Assembly: GCF_025152525.1 (NCBI RefSeq)
Contig: NZ_JALXXL010000004.1
Location: 1-64,000, forward strand
Source: Corynebacterium sp. p3-SID1056
GTDB taxonomy: Bacteria; Actinomycetota; Actinomycetes; Mycobacteriales; Mycobacteriaceae
DNA: 64,000 nucleotides
Direction: 5' to 3'
Shown here: positions 44,056 through 53,965 of the stretch, one piece after another
Layout: every line of letters begins with the position of its first letter
How positions within the stretch are numbered: position 1 is the stretch's first letter
Position numbers and translations under genes: made by a program
The notes under the pieces: generated by a model
Told to the model about the DNA's origin: nothing
The model's input: the letters and a program-made list of their open reading frames with translations, nothing else
Databases searched by the model: none

Positions 44056-45399
44056 ATGCACACTCCAGAAACTGCACTGTTTAACCAGCTTCCCGCCCAT
44101 GTGTGGCCGCGCAACGCCGCGCGCACGGATGACGGCGTGATCACCATCGCCGGCGTCGCGCTGCCTGAAATCGCCGCGCAGTACGGCACGCCAGTGATGG
44201 TGGTCGACGAGGACGATTTCCGCTCCCGCTGCCGCGACATGGCAGAGGCCTTCGGCTCGCCGCGCAATGTCCACTACGCCTCCAAGGCGTTTTTGACCCG
44301 CCACATCGCACGCTGGGTGGACGAGGAAGGCCTGGCGCTGGACGTCGCGAGCGAGAACGAGCTGCGTATCGCGCTGGCCGCGGACTTCCCGCCGGAGCGC
44401 ATCACCGTGCACGGCAATAACAAGTCCGAGAGCTTCTTGCGCCTGTGCCTAGAGTCCAAGGTGGGCCATGTGGTCATCGACTCGCGCCAGGAACTCACCG
44501 AGCTCGAGGCCTTAGCCAAAGAGGCTGGTCAAGTCCAGGACGTGTTCGTGCGGGCGAAGCCGGGTGTGGACGCGCACACCCACGAGTTCATCGCTACCAG
44601 CCACGAGGACCAGAAGTTCGGACTCTCTCTGGCCTCCGGCACCGCCTACGAGGCGGCCGTCGCCGCGATTGCATCCCCGCACCTGGAGTTGACAGGGCTG
44701 CACTGCCACGTTGGCTCCCAGGTCTTCGACGCTGAGGGTTTCAAGCTCGCCGCCGAGCGCGTACTGGGCCTGTACGCCCAGATTTGGAAGGAGCAGCACG
44801 TCGCGCTGCAGTACCTGGACTTGGGCGGCGGCTACGGCATCGCGTACACCGACGACGAGGCGCCCCTCGACGTCGCCGCGGTCGCCCGCGACCTGCTGCG
44901 TGAGGTCCAAGAGGTTGCCGATGATCTTGGCATCGCAGCGCCGACCGTCGTGGTCGAGCCGGGCCGCGCGATCGCGGGCCCGTCGACGGTGACGCTGTAT
45001 CGGGTGGGCGTGGTCAAAGACGTCCACACCTCGTACACCTCCACGCGCCGCTACATCGCGGTCGACGGCGGGATGAGCGATAACATCCGACCTGCGCTCT
45101 ACGCCTCGCTTTACGACGCCCGCGTGGCCAACCGCCTGACCCACGGCACCCCGGTGCAAACGCGCCTGGTGGGCTCGCACTGCGAGTCCGGCGACATCCT
45201 GGTCGAGGACGGCAGCTGGCCCGACGACATTGCCGCCGACGATCTGATCGCGCTCGCGGCGACGGGGGCGTACTGCTACTCCATGAGCTCGAACTACAAC
45301 TCTTTCGGCCGACCGGCGGTTGTCGCAGTGCGCGACGGGGAGATTTACCCCATGGTCCGCCGGGAGACGGTCGAGGACATTTTGGCCCGCGAATATTAA
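44056..45399 (+). CDS. lysA: Diaminopimelate decarboxylase
   Basis: 447 aa PLP enzyme for the last step of lysine synthesis (meso-diaminopimelate to lysine). The PLP lysine is in [23 protein letters not shown] and [10 protein letters not shown] bind phosphate; [10 protein letters not shown] and SHCESGDIL are the substrate sites. Follows argS in the same transcript, with AAGGAGG before the ATG. Confidence 0.96.
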   Translation: MHTPETALFNQLPAHVWPRNAARTDDGVITIAGVALPEIAAQYGTPVMVVDEDDFRSRCRDMAEAFGSPRNVHYASKAFLTRHIARWVDEEGLALDVASENELRIALAADFPPERITVHGNNKSESFLRLCLESKVGHVVIDSRQELTELEALAKEAGQVQDVFVRAKPGVDAHTHEFIATSHEDQKFGLSLASGTAYEAAVAAIASPHLELTGLHCHVGSQVFDAEGFKLAAERVLGLYAQIWKEQHVALQYLDLGGGYGIAYTDDEAPLDVAAVARDLLREVQEVADDLGIAAPTVVVEPGRAIAGPSTVTLYRVGVVKDVHTSYTSTRRYIAVDGGMSDNIRPALYASLYDARVANRLTHGTPVQTRLVGSHCESGDILVEDGSWPDDIAADDLIALAATGAYCYSMSSNYNSFGRPAVVAVRDGEIYPMVRRETVEDILAREY

Positions 45400-45422
45400 A
45401 ACGGGCGCGAACTACGCAGAAA

Positions 45423-45440
45423 TAGACTAAGCGGTACACT
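45423..45440 (+). promoter_or_regulatory. hom promoter region with possible McbR-like half-site
   Basis: TACACT at 45435-45440 is a fair -10 element. TAGAC (45423-45427), N6, GTACA resembles the TAGAC-N6-GTCTA operator known for the methionine regulator McbR, but the right half is degenerate. Tentative. Confidence 0.3.
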
Positions 45441-45499
45441 GAGCCGGGTACGCGCCGGGGAAGCCGGCTCACACGCATCAGATAGGAAAAGGAACACGC

Positions 45500-46852
45500 A
45501 TGACTGTCGCAAGCGCCGAAAGCCGCAACGGGAATTACCCGGGCAAGGGAATTGGGCAAGCCGTGGGCGTTGCCATTCTGGGAAAGGGCACCGTGGGTAC
45601 CGAGGTGCTGCGCCTGATCCAGGAGTTTTCTGACAACCTCGAGCACCGCATCGGTGGCCCGCTTGAGGTCCGCGGTGTGGCCGTGTCCAACGTGGAAAAG
45701 CACAAGGACGCCCCCGAGGTGCAGGGTATTTACCTTACCGACGACGCGACCGAGCTGATCAACCGCGAGGACGTCGACGTGGTCGTCGAGGTGATCGGCG
45801 GCATCGACTACCCGCGCAAGCTCGTGCTTTCCGCGCTGCAGGCGGGCAAGTCGGTGGTTACCGCGAATAAGGCTCTGGTGGCCGCGCACGGCTCCGAGCT
45901 GGCCGACGCGGCCAACGAGGCCGGGGTTGACCTCTACTACGAGGCCGCCGTGGCCGCCGCCATCCCGGTCGTGGGCATGCTGCGCCGTTCCCTGGCGGGC
46001 GACCAGGTCCAGCGCATCTCTGGCATTGTCAACGGCACCACGAATTTCATCCTCGACGCTATGGCCTCCACCGGGGCGAGCTACGAGGACGCGCTCGCCG
46101 AGGCGACGCGCCTGGGCTACGCCGAGGCCGACCCGACCGCTGACGTGGAGGGCCACGACGCGGCTTCCAAGGCGGCGATTCTTGCGTCGATGGGCTTCCA
46201 CACCCGCGTGACCTTCGACGACGTCTACTGCGAGGGCATCACCAAGATCACCGCAGAAGACATCGCCGCGGCGAAGAAGTCTAACCAGACCATCAAACTT
46301 TTGGCCATCTGCGAGCGGCTGTACGACGACAACGGCAACACCACCGCCGTCAACGCGCGCGTCCACCCGACCCTGGTGCCCAACGAGCACCCGCTGGCCA
46401 CGGTGGACAAGTCCTACAACGCCATCTTCGTCGAGGCGGAGGCTGCGGGCCGGCTCATGTTCTACGGCAACGGCGCCGGCGGCGCGCCGACCGCCTCTGC
46501 CGTGCTGGGCGACCTGGTCGGTGCTGCCCGCAACAAGGTCCACGGTGGCCGCGCCCCGGCGGAGAACCCCTACGCCAACTACGAGGTCGTGGGCTTCGAC
46601 GAGGTGCCCACCCGCTACCACGTGAACATGACGGTCGACGACCGCGTCGGCGTGCTGGCTGACCTGGCCCGCAACTTCGCCGACGACGGCGTGTCGCTCT
46701 CCGCCGTGCGCCAGGAGGAGTCCGGTGACGAGGCCCACCTCATCGTGGTCACCCACAGGGCGCTCGAGCGCGACCTGCGCGCGATCGTCGAGCGCCTGGA
46801 GGGCCACGACGCGGTCAAGTCGGTCAACTCGGTCATCCGCCTCGACGCCTAA
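45500..46852 (+). CDS. hom: Homoserine dehydrogenase
   Basis: 450 aa NAD(P)-dependent enzyme of threonine/methionine synthesis. Rossmann motif [14 protein letters not shown] (about 24-37); substrate region ANKALVA and [11 protein letters not shown]; catalytic Lys in the [12 protein letters not shown] region. A C-terminal ACT domain (about 370-445, [18 protein letters not shown]) suggests allosteric threonine feedback as in C. glutamicum. It begins a hom-thrB pair. Ribosome site AGGAAAAGGA. Confidence 0.96.
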   Translation: MTVASAESRNGNYPGKGIGQAVGVAILGKGTVGTEVLRLIQEFSDNLEHRIGGPLEVRGVAVSNVEKHKDAPEVQGIYLTDDATELINREDVDVVVEVIGGIDYPRKLVLSALQAGKSVVTANKALVAAHGSELADAANEAGVDLYYEAAVAAAIPVVGMLRRSLAGDQVQRISGIVNGTTNFILDAMASTGASYEDALAEATRLGYAEADPTADVEGHDAASKAAILASMGFHTRVTFDDVYCEGITKITAEDIAAAKKSNQTIKLLAICERLYDDNGNTTAVNARVHPTLVPNEHPLATVDKSYNAIFVEAEAAGRLMFYGNGAGGAPTASAVLGDLVGAARNKVHGGRAPAENPYANYEVVGFDEVPTRYHVNMTVDDRVGVLADLARNFADDGVSLSAVRQEESGDEAHLIVVTHRALERDLRAIVERLEGHDAVKSVNSVIRLDA

Positions 46853-46878
46853 ATCGCATAAATAGGGAAGGGTTGCAC

Positions 46879-47808
46879 ATGCCTACGGATCTACAAGTCG
46901 GGCTCAAAGCCACGGTCACTGTTCCCGGTTCCTCGGCGAACCTGGGCCCGGGTTTTGACACGCTCGGCATCGCGCTGAGCATCTACGACACCGTCGAGGT
47001 GGAGGTCATCGCCTCCGGCCTTGAGGTGTACATCTTCGGCGAGGGTGCGGAGGACTTGCCGCGCGACAACTCTCACCTGGTGGTCAAGGCGATCCGCTCG
47101 GGGCTGAAAGCCGCCGACGTTCAGGCCCCCGGCCTGAAGGTGACGTGCACGAACAACATCCCGCAGTCGCGCGGGCTCGGCTCCTCGGCTGCCGCCGCGG
47201 TCGCCGGCGTGGTGGCCGCGAACACGCTCGCCGGCAGCCCCTTGAGCACCGAGGAAGTCGTCCAGCTGTCCAGTGAGTTCGAGGGCCACCCGGATAACGC
47301 GGGCGCCTCCGTGCTCGGCAACGCCGTGGTGTCCTGGACCGAGATCCCCGTCGACGGCCGCTCGCTGCCGGAGTACCGCGCCGTGGGCGTGCCGGTGGAC
47401 CCGCGCATCCGCGCCTACGCGCTCGTGCCGGACTTCCACGCCTCGACGAACGCGGTGCGCAAGGTGTTGCCCAGCCACGTCACCCACACCGATGCGCGAT
47501 TCAACGTCTCGCGTACCGCGGTGATGACGGTGGCCATCCAGCACCACCCGGAGCTTCTGTGGGAGGGCACTCGCGACCGCCTGCACCAGCCGTACCGCTC
47601 GGACGTGCTGCCTGTGACCGCGGAGTGGGTCAACCGCCTGCGCAACCGTGGCTACGCCGCCTACCTCTCCGGCGCTGGCCCGACCGCGCTCGTGCTGTGC
47701 ACCGAGCCTGTCGACGCCGCGATCTTGGACGAGGCCCGCGACGCAGGCCTCCGCGTCATCGAGCTTGAAGTCGCAGGCCCGGTCGAAGCCGAGCTCACTG
47801 CAGACTAG
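46879..47808 (+). CDS. thrB: Homoserine kinase
   Basis: 309 aa GHMP kinase that phosphorylates homoserine. The N-terminal [19 protein letters not shown] and the ATP loop [15 protein letters not shown] (about 94-108) are diagnostic; the third motif is [11 protein letters not shown]. The ATG at 46879 has GGGAAGGG eight bases upstream; a TTG two codons earlier is also in frame. It lies 26 bp after hom. The convergent moeB gene stops six bases beyond. Confidence 0.95.
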   Translation: MPTDLQVGLKATVTVPGSSANLGPGFDTLGIALSIYDTVEVEVIASGLEVYIFGEGAEDLPRDNSHLVVKAIRSGLKAADVQAPGLKVTCTNNIPQSRGLGSSAAAAVAGVVAANTLAGSPLSTEEVVQLSSEFEGHPDNAGASVLGNAVVSWTEIPVDGRSLPEYRAVGVPVDPRIRAYALVPDFHASTNAVRKVLPSHVTHTDARFNVSRTAVMTVAIQHHPELLWEGTRDRLHQPYRSDVLPVTAEWVNRLRNRGYAAYLSGAGPTALVLCTEPVDAAILDEARDAGLRVIELEVAGPVEAELTAD

Positions 47809-47814
47809 GGCTGA

Positions 47815-48825
47815 CTACCGAGCGACGCGCTCCATCCCGCCGCGCAGGCTGGCTACCCCGCGCACGCCACGCTCTGCGAGGGCGGCGACGGCCTGCGCGG
47901 AGCGCACGCCAGATGCGCAGATCACCACCCCGCCGTTTTCGAGCTCCGGCGGGGTGTAGCCGTTTATAATCGTGCCCAGCGGCACGTTGATCGCGCCCGG
48001 CAGGTGGGAGGTGGCGAACTCGGCGGGCTCGCGGACGTCGATAAGCGTGGCGCCTTCGGTGAGCTCTGCTACTTCCGCGGGACCTCGGGGCGGGTCCTCG
48101 GTGAGCAGGCGTTTCGCAACCGCTGGATCGGCGCACAGCGGCACGTACTCCCAGGTGCCGGCGAGCCCGTCGTAGTAGCCCAGCTGGCCCACCAGCGGGG
48201 CGCCCAGGCCGGTGATGCATTTCAGTGCCTCCATCGCCATGGATGAGCCGACCACGCCGACAAGCGGGCCGAGCACGCCTGCCTGCGAGCACGAGGGCAC
48301 CGAGCCCGGCGGCGGCGGGGCAGGGAAGAGGTCCTCGTAGACCGGGCCGTGGCCGGCCCAGAACACCGACATTTGCGCCTCGAAACCCAAAATGGAGCCC
48401 CAGATGTGCGGGATGCCCAACCGGGCTGCCGCGTGGGAGGCGATGTGGCGGGTGGCGAAGTTGTCGCTGCCGTCGAGGATGACGTCCGCACCCGCCAGCT
48501 GCTCCAGCGCGGTGTCCCAGGTCAGGCGCTCGGTCACCGGCGTGACTACGGTGTCGGCGTTGAGGGCGGAAAGCTGCTCGATCGCCGAATCCACCTTCGG
48601 CTCGCCGACGCGGCCCGTGGTGTGGATGACTTGGCGGTGGAGGTTGGACAGGTCGACAACGTCGTCGTCGAAAAGCGTGATGCGCCCAATGCCTGCGGCC
48701 GCAAGATAAAGCAGGGCGGGTGAGCCGAGGCCGCCGGCGCCGATGACGGCGACGTGGGCCGCGCGCAGTGTTGCCTGCGCGGCATCGCCGATCAGGGTGG
48801 TTTGGCGCAGGTAGCGATCACTCAT
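47815..48825 (-). CDS. moeB: ThiF/MoeB-type adenylyltransferase with C-terminal rhodanese domain
   Basis: 336 aa. E1-like domain (1 to ~240) with HVAVIGAGGLGSPALLYLAAAGIG nucleotide motif (split reading at about 29-50), LDGSDNFATR, and the rhodanese domain (about 250-336) with the active Cys in VVICASGVRSAQA. It adenylates the C-terminal Gly of MoaD and supplies sulfur. This MoeB-rhodanese fusion is often called moeZ. It overlaps moaE by eight bases. Confidence 0.9.
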   Translation of the reverse strand: MSDRYLRQTTLIGDAAQATLRAAHVAVIGAGGLGSPALLYLAAAGIGRITLFDDDVVDLSNLHRQVIHTTGRVGEPKVDSAIEQLSALNADTVVTPVTERLTWDTALEQLAGADVILDGSDNFATRHIASHAAARLGIPHIWGSILGFEAQMSVFWAGHGPVYEDLFPAPPPPGSVPSCSQAGVLGPLVGVVGSSMAMEALKCITGLGAPLVGQLGYYDGLAGTWEYVPLCADPAVAKRLLTEDPPRGPAEVAELTEGATLIDVREPAEFATSHLPGAINVPLGTIINGYTPPELENGGVVICASGVRSAQAVAALAERGVRGVASLRGGMERVAR

Positions 48826-49288
48826 CGATGCCCACCCACTGCGTTGCACCGCTAGTCAGCCCTTGTTTCTTCCAAATTGGCACCTCGGCCTTGACCCGGT
48901 CGGCCACCTCGGCGCAGGCGCGAAAGGCGTCGCCGCGGTGGGCGCTGGCCACCAGCACCAAGAACGCGAGCTCGCCGATGGGCACGTCGCCGGTGCGGTG
49001 CGCGGCGTAGATGCGAACGGGGTGCGCCGCGGCGACTTCGGAGGCCACGCGTGCAAGCTCGCTGGAGGCCGAGGGGTGCGCCTCGTAGGCGAGGGTCGCA
49101 ACAGACTGGCCGCCGTCGTGGTCGCGCACGATGCCTTCGAAGCGCACGAGCGCACCCATCGCGCGGGTAAGCGTGTCCTCGCTGGCCTGCGCCGCGAGCG
49201 CCTCGAGCGGTGCGTCGGTGATCAGGGTGCCGGTGACCACACCTGTCTGCTCGGCCACGTAGGCGGGATCGAGGTCTTTAGTGCTCAT
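48818..49288 (-). CDS. moaE: Molybdopterin synthase catalytic subunit
   Basis: 156 aa MoaE. It inserts sulfur from MoaD thiocarboxylate into precursor Z. Conserved: GALVRFEGIVRDHD, LAYEAHPSA, YAAHRTGDVPIGE and VPIWKKQ (catalytic Lys). The stop of the upstream mog gene overlaps it by eleven bases. Acts with MoaD (50972). Confidence 0.95.
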   Translation of the reverse strand: MSTKDLDPAYVAEQTGVVTGTLITDAPLEALAAQASEDTLTRAMGALVRFEGIVRDHDGGQSVATLAYEAHPSASSELARVASEVAAAHPVRIYAAHRTGDVPIGELAFLVLVASAHRGDAFRACAEVADRVKAEVPIWKKQGLTSGATQWVGIDE

Positions 49289-49748
49289 GGTGTCCTTCCA
49301 ACTGGTCGAGGAGGTGGGGCAGTATGGGCTTGAGGACGGCGCAACCGTCGCGGACCCCGCCGCGGGAGCCCGGCAGCGTCATGAGGAATGTGCTGCCGCG
49401 GATGCCGGCCACGGCGCGCGAGAGGACCGCGGTGGGCACGTGTGCACGGCCCTGCTCGTAGAAGGCGTACACGATGCCGGGCAGCTCGCGCTCGAGGCTG
49501 CCGCGCACCACCTCGACGGTGCGGTCATCGCTGGTGATGCCGGTGCCGCCCGAGGTGAGGATCACAGCGGGTTCGCGCAGCAGCGCGGCGCGCAGGGCCG
49601 CCTCAACATCCGCATCGGCCACGACGGTCGCCTCCGGGGTCTCAAGGCCCATCTCGCGCAGGAATGCCACGGCGATCGGTCCGGACTCGTCGGCGTAGAT
49701 GCCTTGGGCCGCACGCGTCGACGCCACAATTACTTCAGCTTTTCTCAT
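49278..49748 (-). CDS. mog: Molybdopterin adenylyltransferase-like protein (MogA/MoaB family)
   Basis: 156 aa. It prepares molybdopterin for Mo insertion by adenylation. Motifs: VILTSGGTGITSDD (about 62-75) and FLMTLPGSRGGVRDG (about 120-134), typical of the MoaB/Mog fold. Operon moeA-mog-moaE-moeB on the minus strand; 12 bp after moeA. Confidence 0.92.
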   Translation of the reverse strand: MRKAEVIVASTRAAQGIYADESGPIAVAFLREMGLETPEATVVADADVEAALRAALLREPAVILTSGGTGITSDDRTVEVVRGSLERELPGIVYAFYEQGRAHVPTAVLSRAVAGIRGSTFLMTLPGSRGGVRDGCAVLKPILPHLLDQLEGHHEH

Positions 49749-49760
49749 AGATATTCCACT

Positions 49761-50930
49761 CTACAGCGGGTAGACAGAAACCAGCTCGTCTGCGCCCAGC
49801 CGGGTACCTGCGGGCACGCGGATGAGGCACTGCGCCCCGGCCGCCTGCGCCAACAGGTGGGAACCGGCGCCGCCGATGGGGTGGGCTCGGCCATCAACGA
49901 CGCGGCCGCGCAGGAACTGCTCGCGCCCCTCGATCCCTGCTGCCGGGCACGCCAGCGGCACACGCAGCATCGCTGGCGCGTGTCCGAGCAGCGGCGCGAC
50001 GTAGAGGCGAAAGCTGACCAAGGTGGAGATGGGGTTGCCCGGCAGGCTGATGACCGGCACACCGTTAACCGTGCTTAAGCCCTGCGGACCGCCCGGCTGT
50101 TGGCTGACGTGGCCGTACCATCCCGCGGGGAAGGCGAGCCGTACGACTTCGAACTTGCCGTGGCTGATTCCCCCGGATGTCACCACTGCGTCGGGCCGGT
50201 GGCGCTCGACCGCAGCGCGTACCTCATCGCGCAGCGCTTCTGGCTCGTCGCTGGTGCGCACGTGCCCGGCCACCTCGATGCCGTGGCGGGCTGCCAGCGC
50301 GCGCAGCATCGGCCCGTTCGCGTCCGGGATGCGCGCCACGCCTGCCTGCTGCGGGGCATGGGCGATCTCCGCGCCGCCGGTGACAATGACGATCCGGCCC
50401 TGTCGTACCACGCAGACCTCGTCAATACCTTGGCTGGCCAGCGCGCCGACCAGTGCCGGGGTAAGCGCTTCGCCTGCACGGGCGAGCACGTCGCCTGCCG
50501 CGATATCGCTGCCAGCGCGCCGCACAAAGGCACCGTCTGGGGTCGCCGGGAGCTGCACCGTCTCGCCCTGGGCACAAAATTCGCCGGGTGTGCAGGCCTC
50601 GACCGGGATGACCGCGCGCGTGCCGCGGGGCAGCTTCGCACCGGTCATGATTGGGGCGGCGAGCTCGCCGAGCCCATCAGGGTAGGCATGCGCCGGGTCG
50701 TCGCCTGCGGCGATGGTCGCGCCGACGCGCGCTGCACGCGCCTCGGTCGACCCCACCGCGTAGCCGTCCATCTGCGAGTTATCAAAGGACGGCTGCTCGC
50801 GCCTCGCGGCGACGTCCTGGCCGAGGATCGCGCCGCGCGCGGCCGCCTCGAGCGGGGGAATCGTTTCGTGCCCGCGCGAGCCGAGCGCGGCTTTGACAGC
50901 GGCGAAGTGGGCTTCGGGGGTTCGGGTCAT
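49761..50930 (-). CDS. moeA: Molybdopterin molybdotransferase (copy 1)
   Basis: 389 aa MoeA, which inserts molybdate into adenylated molybdopterin. N-terminal motif SFDNSQMDGYAV; MTGAKLPRGTRAVIPVE; VTSGGISHGKFEVV; VISLPGNPIS. The Met at 50930 (MTRTPEAH) gives the usual length; the open frame upstream is rejected. One of two moeA genes in the window (second at 56317); the two differ clearly. Gene divergent from moaD. Confidence 0.93.
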   Translation of the reverse strand: MTRTPEAHFAAVKAALGSRGHETIPPLEAAARGAILGQDVAARREQPSFDNSQMDGYAVGSTEARAARVGATIAAGDDPAHAYPDGLGELAAPIMTGAKLPRGTRAVIPVEACTPGEFCAQGETVQLPATPDGAFVRRAGSDIAAGDVLARAGEALTPALVGALASQGIDEVCVVRQGRIVIVTGGAEIAHAPQQAGVARIPDANGPMLRALAARHGIEVAGHVRTSDEPEALRDEVRAAVERHRPDAVVTSGGISHGKFEVVRLAFPAGWYGHVSQQPGGPQGLSTVNGVPVISLPGNPISTLVSFRLYVAPLLGHAPAMLRVPLACPAAGIEGREQFLRGRVVDGRAHPIGGAGSHLLAQAAGAQCLIRVPAGTRLGADELVSVYPL

Positions 50931-50959
50931 GGGGCCATGGTACGGCTTGCGCGAGTCGG

Positions 50960-50971
50960 TATGGTGAGGGC
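50960..50971 (+). promoter_or_regulatory. -10 element giving a likely leaderless moaD
   Basis: TATGGT (50960-50965) is six bases before the moaD ATG. No clear Shine-Dalgarno, so a leaderless transcript is likely. Confidence 0.45.
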
Positions 50972-51226
50972 ATGCAGATCCACTACTTCGCCGCCGCACG
51001 GGCCGCCACCGGCACTGCACACGAGCAGGTCGGCGAGTTCGACACCCTCGAGCAGTTGCTTGCCGACGCCACGTCGCGCCACACCGGCACCACCGACGCA
51101 GGCCAAACGCTCGCCGACATCGTGCCGCGCTGCACCTTCCTCGTCGACGGTAAGCGGGCGGAGCCTACTGCCGCGCTTGCCGGCGCGCAGCGAGTGGACG
51201 TGCTTCCCCCGTTCGCTGGCGGCTAG
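50972..51226 (+). CDS. moaD: Molybdopterin synthase sulfur carrier subunit
   Basis: 84 aa ubiquitin-like protein ending in the required Gly-Gly (VLPPFAGG). MoeB adenylates it and it supplies sulfur to MoaE. Only Moco gene on the plus strand. Its TAG and the TAG of modBC share a CTAG at 51223-51226, so the two convergent genes overlap exactly at their stop codons. Confidence 0.92.
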   Translation: MQIHYFAAARAATGTAHEQVGEFDTLEQLLADATSRHTGTTDAGQTLADIVPRCTFLVDGKRAEPTAALAGAQRVDVLPPFAGG

Positions 51227-53136
51227 CACGCAGTTACCCGCACCTGCGCTGGATCGAGCGCGCACGAAAGCTGCGCCCCCGGCGAGACACTCGCCTGCAC
51301 CGCCGTTGCGTGGTCGACGAGCAGGGTGAGCCAATACTCGTTGCCGTTGTCCTGCGGCGGGCGCAGTACCACGCTGGCCTGCCCGCTCGGCAGCATGCTG
51401 ACGTGTGCCACCTTTGCCTCAATAGCGCTCTCAATGGAACTGCCGTGTGCAGGCACGTGGTCCGGGCCGACGAGCGTGAGCGCTGCCGGGGCAAATGTCG
51501 CCCGCGCCCGCGTGCCTGGGCGACACGGCGAAGCGTTGAGGCCGTAAATCGGGCCGAAGGCTGAGTCCAGCACGCCGTGTTCGTCGAAAGTCCCCGCGAG
51601 CAGGTTGGCACCGACCAGGCGCGCTGCAAAGCGGGTGGCCGGCGCCGCCACCTCCTCGGTGGCCGGGCGGAAGGTGACCACGCGCCCGCGGCGCATGACC
51701 GCGACGAAGTCGGCGAGCGCTACCACGTCGAGCGCGTTGTGGGTAATCAGCACGGTGGTGCGGTCGTGGCGCGCCGCGTGCAACACCTGGCGCCACTGGG
51801 CGGCGACGTCGACGTCGAGCGCCGCGAGCGGCTCGTCCAAGATGAGCACGGCAGGCCGCGTGGCTAGCGCGCGGAGGAGCGCAACCTGCGCGGCCTGCCC
51901 GCCGGAGAGCGCACGGACGGGGACGTCGGCAAGCTCGCTGAGCCCGGCAGCGGCAAGGAGCGCGGATGTCCGTTGCGCATCGCGCGTGACCATCGTGATG
52001 GCGGACGCTGCCGTCGCAGTGGGTGGCAGGCCCGGGTTCTGGGTGAGTAGGACCACCCCACGCTGGAACGCGGGGACCGGGCGGGTGTCGGGGCCGTCGA
52101 CAAGCCGCTCGCCAACACGCACCTGCGTGCCGCGTAGCCGGCCGGCGACGCGTCCGGCAAGCGTCGTCTTGCCCGCTCCGTTTGGGCCGATCAGGGTGGT
52201 CAGCGCGTTGGCGGGGAAGCGCACGCCGCCGACCTCGACCGCGCTCCCGCCATCCGCGGGCCGGGTGAGCTCGCGCAAGCGCTCGACGTCGATGGCGCCG
52301 GTGGCGCGAGCTTGCTGCTCCGGGGCGCGCCGGGTCCACAGCGCGGGCAGCGCGGTGGCGGCGAGCGTGAGCACCGCCAGGCCAATGAGGACGGCGGAGA
52401 GCCCGTAGGCCAGCGCGGCGTCGACCTCTCGGGCAAGGTAGATCCCCAGCGGCATCGTGCGGGTGGTGCCCGGCATGGAGCCGGCGAAGGTGAGCGTAGT
52501 GCCGAATTCCCCGAGTGAGCGGGCAAAGGCGAGCCCCGCGGCCGAGACGAGCGAAGGCGCGATAGCGGGCAGGATGATCTGCTGCACTGTCTTGGCCGGA
52601 GAGATTCCCACTGCAGCGGCCGAGTAGGTGACCTCGGGGTCGAGCTGGCGAAGCGCGGCATCGAGCGTGATCACCACAAAGGGCAGCGCGATGAAGACGT
52701 GGGCGGCCACCACGCCTGGGAAGGCGAAGGCGAACTGCCACCGGAACAGCTCCAGCAGCGGCGCGGCGAGGCCGCGGCGGCCGAGAAATGCGGTAAGCGC
52801 GAGACCCGCCACCACCGGCGGCAGCGCGAGCGGTAAGAGCACAAGCAGGCGCGCCAGCCGTGCGCCGCGCTCAAGGCGTTGCAGCCAGAGCGCGAGCGGG
52901 ACGCCGAGCACCATGGCGAGCACCGTGGCGCACACCGCGGAGCGCAATGTGACGCCCAGTAGGTCCCGGGTCTCGGGCTGCGCCAGGATCGCGCCGAGTT
53001 GGTCGAAGGGCACGCGTATGCCGAGTGCGATCACGGGCAGGATGATCAGCGCCAACGCGGTAGCCGCTAGCACCGTCACGATTGGTGTGTTCGGCTGCTT
53101 CAGCGGCGCAACCGGTGAGGGTGGTGTTCGCGTCAT
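51223..53136 (-). CDS. modBC: Molybdate ABC transporter, permease fused to ATP-binding protein
   Basis: 637 aa. The N-terminal ~270 residues are a ModB permease with five or six membrane segments and the EAA-type loop (ALRQLDPEVTYSAAAVGIS, about 160-178). The rest is ModC: Walker A IGPNGAGKTT, signature ALSGGQAAQVALLRAL, Walker B VLILDEPLAALDVD, His-loop ITHNAL, then a MOP/TOBE-like C-terminus (about 500-637). One polypeptide combines two normally separate subunits. Start overlaps the modA stop by four bases. Confidence 0.9.
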   Translation of the reverse strand: MTRTPPSPVAPLKQPNTPIVTVLAATALALIILPVIALGIRVPFDQLGAILAQPETRDLLGVTLRSAVCATVLAMVLGVPLALWLQRLERGARLARLLVLLPLALPPVVAGLALTAFLGRRGLAAPLLELFRWQFAFAFPGVVAAHVFIALPFVVITLDAALRQLDPEVTYSAAAVGISPAKTVQQIILPAIAPSLVSAAGLAFARSLGEFGTTLTFAGSMPGTTRTMPLGIYLAREVDAALAYGLSAVLIGLAVLTLAATALPALWTRRAPEQQARATGAIDVERLRELTRPADGGSAVEVGGVRFPANALTTLIGPNGAGKTTLAGRVAGRLRGTQVRVGERLVDGPDTRPVPAFQRGVVLLTQNPGLPPTATAASAITMVTRDAQRTSALLAAAGLSELADVPVRALSGGQAAQVALLRALATRPAVLILDEPLAALDVDVAAQWRQVLHAARHDRTTVLITHNALDVVALADFVAVMRRGRVVTFRPATEEVAAPATRFAARLVGANLLAGTFDEHGVLDSAFGPIYGLNASPCRPGTRARATFAPAALTLVGPDHVPAHGSSIESAIEAKVAHVSMLPSGQASVVLRPPQDNGNEYWLTLLVDHATAVQASVSPGAQLSCALDPAQVRVTAC

Positions 53137-53924
53137 GCCGCGGGTGTAAATCCGTACTTCTGCCACAGCGCTGCGGTCTCGCTGCTGCCCAACAGCGAGA
53201 CTAACGCGGCGGCATCTTCTGGGTGCTCGGTCGTGATGACTACGCCCGCGACAAGTGTGTTGGGGAACTCCTGGGCGTGTGGGATGTCGATGACCTCGAC
53301 TGCGTCGCCGGCGGCTGCTGCGTCAGTGCGGTAGACAAAGGCGGCGTCTGCCTCGCCAGTCACCACCTTGCCCAGGGTGTCCGCCACGTTGTGCTCCAGC
53401 GAGACCGGGGTGAGATTGAGCGAGTTCGCCTCGATCAGCTGTGCCGAGACTGCGCCGCACGGCACCTGTTCGTCGCACAGCACCAGGTTGGCGTTCCCGC
53501 TTTCCAGGTCGTGGACGTTCTTGATGCCTGCTGGGTTGCCCTTCGGCACGACCAGCACCATGGAGTTGGTTGCTACGACCTGCGGGTCGCGCACCAGGCC
53601 TGCTTCGACGGCGTCGTGCATGTGCTTGGCGTCGGCGGTGATGAGCACGTCGCCCGGCGCGCCGTCGGCAAGCTGTTGCACGAGCGCCGAGGAGCCTGCG
53701 TTGACGAAGGTCAGCGACTCGCCGCTGACACGCTCCACGTCCTCGTTGAGCACGCGCGTCGACGCTGCCCCCAGTACTGTGAGCTCGGTAGACGCGGATG
53801 CCACTGGGGACTCCGTAGTCTCCGTAGACCCCGTAGTCTCCGTAGACTCTGCACCGCCGCAGCCGGCCACCGTAAGCGTGAGGATGGCCGCCGCAGGCAG
53901 CGCGAGGGCGTGGGAACAACGCAC
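53133..53924 (-). CDS. modA: Molybdate-binding lipoprotein
   Basis: 263 aa periplasmic-type binding protein anchored by a lipobox (LTVAGCGG). It has the ModA fold: LTVLGAASTRVLNED, FVNAGSSALVQQLADGAPGDVLITAD, LVVPKGNPAGI and EADAAFVYRTDAA. GTG start with AAGGAG five bases upstream decides the reading. It hands molybdate to the fused ModBC. It lies just after the relic narI. Confidence 0.93.
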   Translation of the reverse strand: MRCSHALALPAAAILTLTVAGCGGAESTETTGSTETTESPVASASTELTVLGAASTRVLNEDVERVSGESLTFVNAGSSALVQQLADGAPGDVLITADAKHMHDAVEAGLVRDPQVVATNSMVLVVPKGNPAGIKNVHDLESGNANLVLCDEQVPCGAVSAQLIEANSLNLTPVSLEHNVADTLGKVVTGEADAAFVYRTDAAAAGDAVEVIDIPHAQEFPNTLVAGVVITTEHPEDAAALVSLLGSSETAALWQKYGFTPAA

Positions 53925-53965
53925 GTGGACTCCTTCGCACTGGGGGAACGTAAAGTGCCTACAGC

